NCBI GenBank assembly: GCA_004352715.1
Contig: SCFE01000020.1
Location: 2,122,190-2,186,189 of the forward strand
DNA from: Hofstenia miamia
Lineage: Eukaryota > Xenacoelomorpha > Acoela
Reading direction: 5' to 3'
DNA: 64,000 bases
The position numbers and the translations under genes were made by a program. Of the stretch, positions 1-10,033 are shown in pieces (within the stretch, counting starts at the first letter, position 1; each line of letters opens with the position of its first letter). Under the pieces are notes generated by a model. The model was not told the DNA's origin. It searched no databases and worked only from the letters and a program-made list of their open reading frames with translations.

Positions 1-443
1 NNNNNNNNNNNNNNNNNNNNNNNNNNNNNNNNNNNNNNNNNNNNNNNNNNNNNNNNNNNNNNNNNNNNNNNNNNNNNNNNNNNNNNNNNNNNNNNNNNNN
101 NNNNNNNNNNNNNNNNNNNNNNNNNNNNNNNNNNNNNNNNNNNNNNNNNNNNNNNNNNNNNNNNNNNNNNNNNNNNNNNNNNNNNNNNNNNNNNNNNNNN
201 NNNNNNNNNNNNNNNNNNNNNNNNNNNNNNNNNNNNNNNNNNNNNNNNNNNNNNNNNNNNNNNNNNNNNNNNNNNNNNNNNNNNNNNNNNNNNNNNNNNN
301 NNNNNNNNNNNNNNNNNNNNNNNNNNNNNNNNNNNNNNNNNNNNNNNNNNNNNNNNNNNNNNNNNNNNNNNNNNNNNNNNNNNNNNNNNNNNNNNNNNNN
401 NNNNNNNNNNNNNNNNNNNNNNNNNNNNNNNNNNNNNNNNNNN
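1..443. other. Assembly gap
   Basis: Run of N; no sequence to interpret. The sequence that emerges on its right is the inside of a Gypsy LTR. Confidence 0.99.
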
Positions 444-565
444 TTCAGCCATCCATCGTTTTGTCAAATACTGTCAAGCATAATTTAAATCTAATTGCAC
501 AAAACGTTTTACAAAATGAAATAATCAATCCTATCATGTGTTTACATTTTAATCATTATAATCAT
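444..565 (-). repeat. Internal fragment of the Gypsy LTR
   Basis: Read on the minus strand this matches the inner LTR sequence seen at about 21075-21200 and 60343-60470, for example the shared stretch around TTTTGTGCAATTAGATTTAA. The true ORF3 end, polypurine tract and LTR start found at 60547-60573 are missing here. ORF3 therefore runs directly into LTR sequence, which indicates an internal deletion of the element's 3' end. Confidence 0.75.
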
Positions 566-1609
566 CACTTGCTCTCCATGTACCATTTCTGCTGCCTTCT
601 TAATTATATCATTTGCTTCTTTCATCTCCCAGCTAGTTTTCTCATACAACTCTTCTTTAGTAATTTTCAATACGACATCTTTCTCAGTAGTTAACATCTT
701 TTTATGTCTGAGAAACGACGGGTTCTTCAGAGACTTTGATATCGTGCACATGCTTCGCAGTTCATTAAGTTTCTCATTAAATATTTCATAATGTTTCCGA
801 TATAGTTTCATTCCTTTTATTGCTATCATTAGTGTCATGATTGCGTTGATTCTACTCATATGTGCTAGATCGGGATGAATTGTTGTGTTTGGATAAAAGA
901 ATTCGTATGTTGATCTTAATGATTTTGATATCGACGCTTCGTCGTAGAAAGCACTTATATTTTCTATCACTTCTTCTTCACTGATGTTTTCTGGTTCGTT
1001 TTTTCCTAGTCTCACCATAGTAATAATCTCTACTCTTCGCATTACATCATAATACCGATATTGTGAGCTCCAAAGATCTCCCCACACAATGTCGTTGATT
1101 CCTGAAAACAGTATTACTGTTTGTGTTGATCGCTTTTCAATTTCATCAGTTCTCCTTCATTGTACAGATCATATGGTGTTACTTGTCCTTCTATAAAAAT
1201 CCTCTCCTTGTCCTTCTATAAAAATCCTCTCCTTGTTATCGTTTTTCAATAGAATCTCTTTAGATTTTCTATATCGTTCATCATTAACAATTTTCTCTGC
1301 TGCTTGTTGATTGTTGACATACATATTTTCTTAATGCCACATCGCTTTGGCTGCCTTTTTGTCCTTTAATCTCCATGTTGGTAGCAACATTGGTATGAAG
1401 ATCATTGGTGGCGGCTTACACTTCAAAATCGTTGTCATGGTTTTCTCTTCTATGACTTTATATGTACCTTGCATATCTGCAGTCGTCGCCATCCCAAATG
1501 TAGCCATGTAATTATTTTTGGATTTCTTAATGTTTCCCAAAAAGTGTCTGTTAATCCATTCTTCATCAAACTTTGCGCCGTTTCAGGTTTTATTACCATT
1601 TTTGGCGCT
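542..1609 (-). pseudogene. C-terminal half of Gypsy ORF3 (broken)
   Basis: Encodes the C-terminal ~340 residues of the protein seen most completely at 60571-64000. The segment 542-1087 is one open frame, and 1331-1540 covers the part just upstream. Shared landmarks include LFSGINDIVWGDLWS and a later D-x-x-H (IHPDLAHMSR). It is broken by a frameshifting deletion near 1140 and by a 25-bp tandem duplication at 1184-1233. Upstream homology stops abruptly near 1609, next to the gag fragment at 1767-2305. Its last codons (MIIMIKM) come from LTR sequence. Function unknown; in the Gypsy element it lies where env would be. Confidence 0.8.
1184..1233. repeat. 25-bp perfect tandem duplication
   Basis: The unit starting TTGTCCTTCTATAAAAAT occurs twice in direct succession inside the ORF3 pseudogene. 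25 is not a multiple of 3, so it shifts the frame. Copy 60571-64000 has the unit once. Confidence 0.9.
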
Positions 1610-1766
1610 TACCTTGCTTACCCTTAATGCACGCCTCTGCTCAATAGTATTAATATGTCAGCATTATTGTTAGAGGCACGAAACAAATGGACTGGCCCCA
1701 TCTCAGACATTAAAGTTTGGCAAATTAACAAGCATAATTTTCATAGTACTGTAAATTAATAATGCG
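1610..1766. other. Unassigned spacer between ORF3 half and gag fragment
   Basis: No ORF and no match to the region upstream of gag in the copy at 8330-8560. It contains a short inverted pair (CGCCTCT...AGAGGCA, about 1631-1677). It may be filler created when the two fragments were joined. Confidence 0.4.
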
Positions 1767-2305
1767 GAATACAAACTGGTAGTCAGTTGCAGTCACGTGA
1801 TGAGCACCTCGTCGCAGTCCTTGATAAGATCACTCAACATCTCAAGACCTTGGAGTCAGGAAATGTTGCTTCGCGTTCTCATACAAATGTTGGATCGAAT
1901 TACCCGTCTGCCCCACCATCTATTCAAACACTTTTGGAGGACACACCATTTACTGATGCTCAGTTGCCTGTCGTCAGCGATCAGATCACTAAGGCATTGG
2001 CTAGCCCCAAGACTCCAAACAGAGACTGTTATGAACTTGAGTGCCTCCATGCAGTCCTTCGAGAATACAGCATCTTATCAACCGCCTTGCAGTCCACTGT
2101 CGCACAACGTCTCAGAGTATTGCTGGCAGCAGCTAATTTCGGATGGAATGCCACCTTACGCAGTACTGCAGACAACCAACTCCAGGCAATTGGAATACCC
2201 CACTTGGTCCCTTCCAACTCCTTCAGGTACCCTTCACAGTCTCAGTCTTATTCAACCTACTCATCTTACCAGCAGCCTCGCCAGTCTCTTGGAAGATCGC
2301 GTTCT
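1767..2305 (+). pseudogene. Gag of the overlapping gag-pol retroelement, 5' copy (cut by gap)
   Basis: About 170 codons nearly identical to the gag at 7769-8329 (shared segments DEHLVAVLDKIT, SAPPSIQTLLEDTPFTDAQL, LRVLLAAANFGWNATLR). It differs by scattered substitutions, so it is a separate copy. Homology begins just downstream of the ATG of the other copy, so the start codon and leader are missing. On the right it runs into a 1000-N gap before the Ser/Arg-rich tail ends. The second, pol-like frame is also open across this stretch, as in the other copy. Confidence 0.8.
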
Positions 2306-3305
2306 NNNNNNNNNNNNNNNNNNNNNNNNNNNNNNNNNNNNNNNNNNNNNNNNNNNNNNNNNNNNNNNNNNNNNNNNNNNNNNNNNNNNNNNNNNNNNNN
2401 NNNNNNNNNNNNNNNNNNNNNNNNNNNNNNNNNNNNNNNNNNNNNNNNNNNNNNNNNNNNNNNNNNNNNNNNNNNNNNNNNNNNNNNNNNNNNNNNNNNN
2501 NNNNNNNNNNNNNNNNNNNNNNNNNNNNNNNNNNNNNNNNNNNNNNNNNNNNNNNNNNNNNNNNNNNNNNNNNNNNNNNNNNNNNNNNNNNNNNNNNNNN
2601 NNNNNNNNNNNNNNNNNNNNNNNNNNNNNNNNNNNNNNNNNNNNNNNNNNNNNNNNNNNNNNNNNNNNNNNNNNNNNNNNNNNNNNNNNNNNNNNNNNNN
2701 NNNNNNNNNNNNNNNNNNNNNNNNNNNNNNNNNNNNNNNNNNNNNNNNNNNNNNNNNNNNNNNNNNNNNNNNNNNNNNNNNNNNNNNNNNNNNNNNNNNN
2801 NNNNNNNNNNNNNNNNNNNNNNNNNNNNNNNNNNNNNNNNNNNNNNNNNNNNNNNNNNNNNNNNNNNNNNNNNNNNNNNNNNNNNNNNNNNNNNNNNNNN
2901 NNNNNNNNNNNNNNNNNNNNNNNNNNNNNNNNNNNNNNNNNNNNNNNNNNNNNNNNNNNNNNNNNNNNNNNNNNNNNNNNNNNNNNNNNNNNNNNNNNNN
3001 NNNNNNNNNNNNNNNNNNNNNNNNNNNNNNNNNNNNNNNNNNNNNNNNNNNNNNNNNNNNNNNNNNNNNNNNNNNNNNNNNNNNNNNNNNNNNNNNNNNN
3101 NNNNNNNNNNNNNNNNNNNNNNNNNNNNNNNNNNNNNNNNNNNNNNNNNNNNNNNNNNNNNNNNNNNNNNNNNNNNNNNNNNNNNNNNNNNNNNNNNNNN
3201 NNNNNNNNNNNNNNNNNNNNNNNNNNNNNNNNNNNNNNNNNNNNNNNNNNNNNNNNNNNNNNNNNNNNNNNNNNNNNNNNNNNNNNNNNNNNNNNNNNNN
3301 NNNNN
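2306..3305. other. Assembly gap of exactly 1000 N
   Basis: Standard unknown-size gap. Left flank is retroelement gag; right flank is Gypsy integrase. Confidence 0.99.
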
Positions 3306-4072
3306 AAGAATCGGAGGTAGAGACTGGAGAGAAGTAGTGGAAATAGTAGAATATTTCTACAATACTTCAGTGCACACAACTATGGGGATGACTCTGTATA
3401 AGGCCATGTATGGCAGAGAGGCGGCAACGCTGATATCAATGCAATACCATACATACTCCGAAAAACCAGACAATGATTACATAAGGAAAATTAAAGATCA
3501 GATAACTGGAATTCATGAGGCAATGTGTCACAACACGAAAAAGTCTGTGATAAGACAAGAAAGAAATTTCAACAAGAAGATATATGGCGAACCACACAGG
3601 GTAGGGGATAAGGTTTATGCGTACACTCTAATGAGAACACAGGACGTGAATCAAGTGAGAAAACTTAAAACACAATGGTCAGGGCCATTCACAATCACAC
3701 AAACACTACCCAATAATAACTATAAACTTAATGACGGGAGAATATTACACTTTCAAAATCTAAAATGAGCAATGGTAAATATAGAGCAAGTGATGCTTGA
3801 TAAAAATGCAGAATTTAAAATTATACAGGTTGATGATGGCACATATGCTGAGATGGACGAGTTCAATTCCAAGATGAATATAGACCCGAAAAAGGGGAAC
3901 CAGAAGTCAAAAGGAGAATAAGGCCCCAGAGGGCAGCCAAAAATAAAATGAAATATGACCCCAAAATATGGGATGTTGATTTAGTAACTGAATTTAGGAA
4001 ATATGAAATGAACGACACAATGGTCACTGATGAAAGCAAGGAGAGTAAGAAGGAAGAGAACCCTGCAACCTG
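3306..4072 (+). pseudogene. pol: Ty3/Gypsy pol C-terminus (integrase end and tail)
   Basis: The first ~150 codons read as the end of a retroviral-type integrase. A helix typical of the core end (YFYNTSVHTTMGMTLYKAMY) is followed by a basic linker and the GPF module (KTQWSGPFTITQTL). Integrase inserts the reverse-transcribed DNA into chromosomes. An in-frame TGA at 3766-3768 interrupts an otherwise continuous frame (AMVNIEQVMLDKN follows). A frameshift near 3895 leads into a basic tail (RRIRPQRAAKNKMKYD) ending at the TGA at 4070-4072. The integrase N-terminus and catalytic core are lost in the gap. The next gene in the same orientation is ORF3, which shows that ORF3 lies 3' of pol. Confidence 0.85.
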
Positions 4073-4111
4073 ATCGTCAACTAAAGGACGTGAGGACACA
4101 AGAAACATAAG

Positions 4112-5539
4112 ATGAGAGTAATAATTGTTGTCATGCAAAAAGAAGAGGAACTTCTGAAATTCATAAAAGAAATGGAAATAAAATTGGACAACCTCTTTAT
4201 GTTGAACAGTGTGACACTTAAAATATCTGAGCTCATATGGATGGATGTACAAATCAATGAAATGGCTCTGGCAGAAAGAATTATGGTAGAACCAAAGATC
4301 ATGATCAATATGTACTACCAGACAAGGACGATGGAGTTGCTAGGATAACTGAAAATTTAGAAGAAACTGGAAACATTTAGAGAAATTAGCAAGGGTATGG
4401 TCAGAAATCAAAGCAGACAAACCAACCCAAGAAGAATGGCCGATGATCAACATAAGATCACCAACAAATAAATACCACAAAAGCGTAGAAGCTATGTGGT
4501 ATGAAGTTAAACGTGCATACGAAATGGAGGCCAAATGAAATTTTAAAATGCAAATGTTTGAGGAAATTAATGCACCGGAAATCAGAGCAAGAACTGCAAT
4601 ATGGATACTAGCAATTGCATTAACAAGTAACGAGAAACTAGTACTGCCCATGATGAGGAAAGAGAGAAGACAAATAGCCAGACAAAAGAAATACGAAATA
4701 GCTATTGCACCTATTCCCACAAATATCAAGCAATGGCTACTGCAAAATGGGGAAGTATTACCTCTATCCCCCACGAAAAAAGTACAACAGAGGTTTGAAA
4801 AACACTTCACACGATTATTAATGCAACAACATATGTTGGGAAGACCAAGTGTGATAGAGCTCACAAATAAAACAGGCATTTGTCTGAGTGAAATTCATAT
4901 ACTGACAGATGAAACCAAGAAGTATATGTGGGGTGCAACTTCCAATAAAAAAACAAAATTACGAGCACTCAAGTGTCAACCATGGCTTACAACATGGAAT
5001 CTAATGAGAAGAGAACACGCAGAGACTCTACAAACAATAAAATTGGTGAAAGAAAAGAGAGTACATGAGGTGATTACAAGAGAAACAAGAAAATATTTAA
5101 AGGATTATCCCCAATGTGCATACACCAAAATCATAAAGCGATCAGAGACAATGTGAAAAGAAGGAAAAAACTGTCCCATTGAAATCATTGAAATGGTTAG
5201 CAAAAGCAAAGAAGAAATGGAGATTGAAGAAAGGTTATTGCAATCCACAAATATCGCTCTAACTCCCAATACTCAAAGAGTAATCAATAAGGTTAACTTA
5301 GAAAAATGGGGTGAACAAGAACCAAGCGAGCTTTCTTGGGTGGATACTGATGATGAGAGGCTACTGGTAGAAATTACGGTTTGAATAGAACGTACAAATA
5401 ACATAGTGCAGAGAATATTCGGTGAGGTCTATGAATGAGAGACGAAATCGTTAATCAAACTATTGTGCACCGAGGCATTTACAAGATAAGAAATCGATGA
5501 AATGTTGCAATCTCAGAACCAAATAGCAGTAGACATTGA
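4112..5539 (+). pseudogene. N-terminal/middle part of Gypsy ORF3 (broken)
   Basis: Colinear with the ORF3 at 60571-64000, from about residue 86 to residue ~560 counted from its ATG at 63532. Shared blocks include KEMEIKLDNLF, RARTAIW, RRQIARQKK, IPTNIKQWLLQ, KKVQQRFEKHFTRLL, TKKYMWGATSN and LSWVDTDDERLLVEITV. The far N-terminus is deleted, so pol abuts this segment almost directly. Several stops (for example TGA at 5154-5156 and at 5382-5384) and frameshifts make it non-functional. Homology stops at codon 'DIE' (~5539), where the minus-strand retroelement begins. Confidence 0.85.
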
Positions 5540-5709
5540 GCATTATTTTCTCTACAATCGGGAACTAACAAATTTTGACAAAATGGCACTATTTATATGA
5601 AGACAAAATTAAGGCGTTTAGCACCTTCAGTGTCTAAGTGACATTTGTACAAATGGAAATTAAAAAATTTTACATTCAAAAATAACTAAACAACAAAAAT
5701 AAGAGGAGT

Positions 5710-8376
5710 CTATTGAGGAAAAATCAGCGGAGGCATTGTGTGTGAGATAAGACGAGATGGGCCGTCCGCCAAATTGTACTGATATGCTATCCAATAAATT
5801 AATAGGTCTTTAGTGTAAACCAGTAGTGTGGCCAAAACGCATTCCAAGTATCTGGCTCCTTTGAGACGCCCTGAGCAAAGAGCTCTAGCTAGTGGCCATG
5901 AGTCAACCAAGATCGTATCACCTGCTTGTGCTTTGTCGGCAGCTATTAAGAAGGCGTGAAGCTCCTTGTGAAAGATGTGACATCGAACTACTGATTTGTA
6001 AGAGAAGGTATGCGAATCTGGGCAAACAATACCTAGCAAAGTCATGGATGCATCCGTATACCATACTTTATCAGTTGGCTTAAATGTGGCTGGGCCCCAA
6101 GTTGAGATCATGTTAGATGCACGTATTAGGGCTGTGGTGACTCGTTGTGCTATGTGAAATTCAGGATGTTGAGTATCGTACAACGGCGCTAACACATTGT
6201 ATGGACCAATGAGAGGCCATGAGAATACTAAGTGTCCAATTGCGGCTTGGCTTTGTTTGGGTGATAGACGTTCTAGCTGAAGTTCACCAATTAGACAGAC
6301 CATGTGAGATCTCTGCGGAGTAGCCTTAATAGTTAAGTGATTAATATCAAAAATAAAACCTAGAAATTTGGTGGAGTAGAGACCAGACGAAGCAGATACT
6401 TGAACAACTGATATCCGAAGTCTTGCCAAAGTGCGTAACCATTGATTAACGAAATCCATTGCTGCCATGGGTAAGACGATAAGCAAGTTGTCAATATGGG
6501 CCCACGATATGAATTGAAGGTCGCGAAAAGGCTTAAGAATGGCGTTCGACAGAAGTTGGCAGGGAGCCACGCTATATGAGAGGCCCATGGGGGCTTTCTT
6601 GAACATGTAACGTCAGTTGTTATGTGCGATAAAAGTTGTGCGATACTGATGTCGTTCATCAACAGGAATGTGATAAAAAGCGCTTTTCAAATCGTATTGG
6701 AGAAGGATGAAGTCAGGAGGTGGCGCTCTCTTCTTCATTACTCGCAAGACTGATGGAAGGTGGAATGGAATTGGTTTGGTGAATGGAGTTAAAAAGGAAT
6801 AATCCACAACCATGCGCAATTTGCCTTCTGCTTTGGGTACGAAAAAAGCTCGCGCTTGAAATGGCGACCTGTGTGGAGCGAACTGAATTACGTCTGCTGC
6901 GAGAAGAGCCTCCAAAATGCGATCAGCATGTAAAATGTGAAGCTGCGATTTGGGCTGGATAGAGCGCTTAAAAACTTGTGGCCTAAATTTAGAAAGTGAA
7001 ACAGTAATATTAAATAACCTCATAATTCTGTTCGGCACTTGGAAGGTTTTCTGGAAGGCTGACCAATCAACATCGGCTGAATGGAAGTTATACGTGGGAT
7101 CATTCTGCAGTGGTTCTTCTATTATCTGACCCTGGGAATCACCTATGAAATCCGGAACTTCTTGACAGGTAGGGAGCTGAAGGAATTCTGCTAATTGGTG
7201 ACTATCCATAGTGACTCCTGATAGAATACTTCCATCTTCTTGCCCGGCTGCTCCATCCGGGAGTGCATTGCCTTCATCAAGTGCGGCTGCATGATCCGCG
7301 AGTGCTTGAAGTTGAGAACTAGTAAGAGTTATACCTGAGAGGATATCGACCCAATTTTGCTGCAGATGCTGTACAGGAGAATTGACATTAGCGCGTGTTG
7401 AAAAGTCCATAATTAACTGCCGAATGTCTGCAATATTGAGATGAGAAATGCGTCTAAGAAAAACGTTGAAGCGAGGGACTGCTGAATCAGGTAAGGCGAA
7501 GTTGAGTCCGAGCACTTCCATATCCTGCAAGCGTGGTTGTTGAAAGAGTTGTGGAACTATAGTCTGAGAAACTGCATGATGTGAGATCTGCAAGTCATCC
7601 CTTAGAACTGGTGTAGATGCCTGAACCGGATCAGGCATAAAAGCAGGTGTAATGTCAATCTGCGAACCCGGAAACATCAGTGATGAGGTAGTAAGCTGCA
7701 AACGAGGAGACTGGAAAGATGACATAGTGGGAATTGAGAGAGATTGTGGAAATGAAACATGGAGTGAACTAACGTCCTCTGGTACCTCTAGAACGCGATC
7801 TTCCAAGAGACTGGCGAGGCTGCTGGTAAGATGAGTAGGTTGAATAAGACTGAGACTGTGAAGGGTACCTGAAGGAGTTGGAAGGGACCAAGTGGGGTAT
7901 TCCAATTGCCTGGAGTTGGTTGTCTGCAGTACTGCGTAAGGTGGCGTTCCATCCGAAATTAGCTGCTGCCAGCAATACTCTGAGACGTTGTGCAACAGTG
8001 GACTGCAAGGCGGTTGATAAAACGCTGTATTCTCGAAGGACTGCATGGAGACACTCAAGTTCGTAACGGTCTCTGTTTGGAGTCTTGGGGCTAGCCAATG
8101 CCTTAGTGATCTGATCGCTGACGACAGGCAACTGAGCATCAGTAAACGGTGTGTCCTCCAAAAGTGTTTGAATAGATGGTGGGGCAGATGGGTAATTCGA
8201 TCCAGCGTTTGTATGAGAACGCGAAGCAACATTTCCTGACTCCAAAGTCTCGAGACGTTGAGTGATTTTATCGAGGACTGCGACGAGGTGCTCATCACGT
8301 GACTGCGACTGACTACGAGTTTGTGACATACGAGTGGTACTGCAACTAAACTGATATAAAGCTCTCTGTATTCCAA
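5710..8376 (-). pseudogene. pol: Reverse transcriptase-RNase H polymerase (one in-frame stop)
   Basis: One frame of ~888 codons is interrupted only by a TGA at 6613-6615. The region overlapping gag (8376 to about 7770) has no recognised domain, and a low-complexity Gln/Pro/Leu-rich linker follows. RT starts near 6970: PKAEGKLRMVVDYSFL, then motif A QYDLKSAFYHIPV, then the stop, then KKAPMGLSYSVAP (motif B-like). Motif C reads WAHIDNLLIV, so the usual Asp-Asp is Asp-Asn. RNase H near 6080-5750 keeps all four expected acidic residues (YTDAS, KELHA, LVDSW, NLADGPSR). The arrangement with no protease before RT and no integrase after RNase H recalls hepadnaviral polymerase; DIRS-like is the alternative. 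The true start codon is not evident; expression could be by internal initiation or +1 frameshifting from gag. Confidence 0.7.
7769..8329 (-). CDS. gag: Gag/core-like protein of the overlapping gag-pol retroelement
   Basis: Intact 186-codon ORF starting at the ATG at 8329-8327 (MSQTRSQSQSRDEH). That start is chosen because the frame upstream has no conserved counterpart in the second copy. Residues ~10-32 form a short heptad-like helix (LVAVLDKITQRLETLES). The middle is predicted to be mainly helical (SDQITKALASPK to AQRLRVLLAAANFGWNATLR). The C-terminus is Ser/Gln/Tyr-rich and ends with an Arg-rich tail (GRSRSRGTRGR), a pattern fitting nucleic-acid binding. No zinc knuckle. The pol frame lies +1 relative to gag and is open across the whole gene. 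Role inferred: structural/capsid protein; no family match claimed. Confidence 0.65.
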   Translation of the reverse strand: MSQTRSQSQSRDEHLVAVLDKITQRLETLESGNVASRSHTNAGSNYPSAPPSIQTLLEDTPFTDAQLPVVSDQITKALASPKTPNRDRYELECLHAVLREYSVLSTALQSTVAQRLRVLLAAANFGWNATLRSTADNQLQAIGIPHLVPSNSFRYPSQSQSYSTYSSYQQPRQSLGRSRSRGTRGR

Positions 8377-9523
8377 AATCGAGATTCAGACTGACGTGAC
8401 GTCCGAAAAAAATCGTTATGCAAGACTGCTTAAAACCCAATAGTTTGTATTTATTCAAATTTAAATACTTACAAGTTTTCTGTAAAGCATTCAATAAACC
8501 GTGCATTTTAAAATATTGAACAAGAATTTTGTCGATTTTTACAATTGAAGGCATGTCGATGATAGAAAACTTGAGATAAATTACAAAGTTTTTAAAGATT
8601 GAAAAACTTAGGGTAGGAATTTAGAAAAGAAAATTGCTGTTGATGGAAATTATATTTAAATAGCTCAAAGTTTTGTAAAATTTATTTCCAAATATAACAC
8701 CTTAAAAAATCCACCCTATATTTGAATTTTCGAATGAATTGATATCACATTCGTAGAAAAATTTCGTTTTTGATTCACAATTATTATAAATTTTCAAGAT
8801 TCTGTAAAAGAAACAATATTGTACAAGGTATCCGAGAGGTAAAAATGAGAAAAAACTATATATCAGATAGGAGCCTCGCTCAAGTGTATTTCTATTTCTA
8901 GTACTGCTTGAATGTAAAAGTTTCTGATTTATTTATATAATAATTATTGTATTGAATTAAAAATATTTCTCGTGGTTTTTTTAGGCTATTGCTAGACTAT
9001 GTGATTGGTCACGCGTGATCTGTCACATTTTGGCAACATTTTTTAAAATCCCAGTTGTAAATATTGGTTTCAATTAACTTTTCTTATATCATAGCAACCA
9101 AACATATTTGGTTTTTGTATTTTTGATTTGTGATATAAAATGACTTATTTTTGCAATTTCGTGAATTAAATTGCATATATAATTGGGCGGATAATTGATA
9201 GATCAATGTTACGATTGTGCTCTATTAAAGATGGAGTTGAAGACGATGAGGAAACAACTCCTCGTCAGAAAGAAGTTCGGAATAGGAGACTACCTACTTT
9301 TATAGGTTTACAGTGAACACTTTCATGCGTTTGCATAATAAACTTAAAAGGAGAGCTGACGTGCTCAATTGACATTGAACAACGGTAAACAATCTTCCAT
9401 ACTACCTTCTTATAGTGGGTCCGTGCAGTCATTGTACTGTTCGGTCAACATCTTTTATTTGTATATATGTATGAATGACCAATTATAATAAATGTTATAA
9501 CAGTCTACAATTAATCTCACGTA

Positions 9524-9527
<4 letters not shown>

Positions 9528-9557
<30 letters not shown>
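9528..9557. repeat. (TA)n microsatellite
   Basis: About 15 uninterrupted TA units. Confidence 0.95.
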
Positions 9558-9560
<3 letters not shown>

Positions 9561-9985
9561 TAATCTTTAGGCGATTATGTAAGACCCGATTACAAATTCC
9601 GCGGCCTAAGCGCTACACCCTTGATTCTATTGTTCTAACAACGATAGTAAACAATGAAAATAATAAATTAAGGAGTTGAAAATGAATTAATGAATATCAC
9701 TAGCTAATGTTGTCAATAAGAAAAGATATTAACTATAGATTTGCACTGTTTTATGAAATATGTTGTAATGTATGACTTTTAAGACATCGATATCTTAATC
9801 AGCATAAAGTTCTGTCCATTTTGAACGACTTTGTTAAAGCCTATGAATATAAATTTTTGGACATGGCCACATCTATGACTCAATGTGCTCCCATGGGAAC
9901 ATTTCTGCTGAACATTATGTCTGTGATTGATGTGAATGCCTTGCAAATTTTCAATAAAACAATTTTTTTTAACCACAACGATTTT

Positions 9986-9987
<2 letters not shown>

Positions 9988-10032
<45 letters not shown>
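9988..10032. repeat. (TA)n microsatellite
   Basis: About 22 uninterrupted TA units. It generates spurious Tyr-Ile repeat ORFs on both strands. Confidence 0.95.

Positions 10033-10033
<1 letters not shown>

Larger units (their letters stand above)
5540..8560 (-). mobile_element. Unclassified gag-pol retroelement with overlapping ORFs, inserted in ORF3
   Basis: Minus-strand element with a 186-codon gag followed by an RT-RNase H polymerase in a different, overlapping frame. No aspartic protease, integrase or tyrosine recombinase is visible. No terminal repeats could be recognised by eye, so both ends are approximate. The left edge is the point where ORF3 homology stops. The right edge is set where the leader upstream of gag fades into unstructured AT-rich DNA. 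By RT and RNase H motifs it could be hepadnavirus/pararetrovirus-related or a truncated DIRS-type element that has lost its recombinase. A second gag copy is at 1767-2305. Confidence 0.65.

Noticed and set aside
2143-3768. Very long ORFs spanning the N gaps (also at 15.5, 21.3, 40.8 and 57.6 kb)
   Set aside because: Only N bridges them; there is no sequence evidence of coding across the gap.
5540-8560. Tyrosine recombinase for a DIRS assignment
   Set aside because: No R...H-x-x-R...Y pattern is present after RNase H before the element stops, so DIRS cannot be confirmed or excluded.
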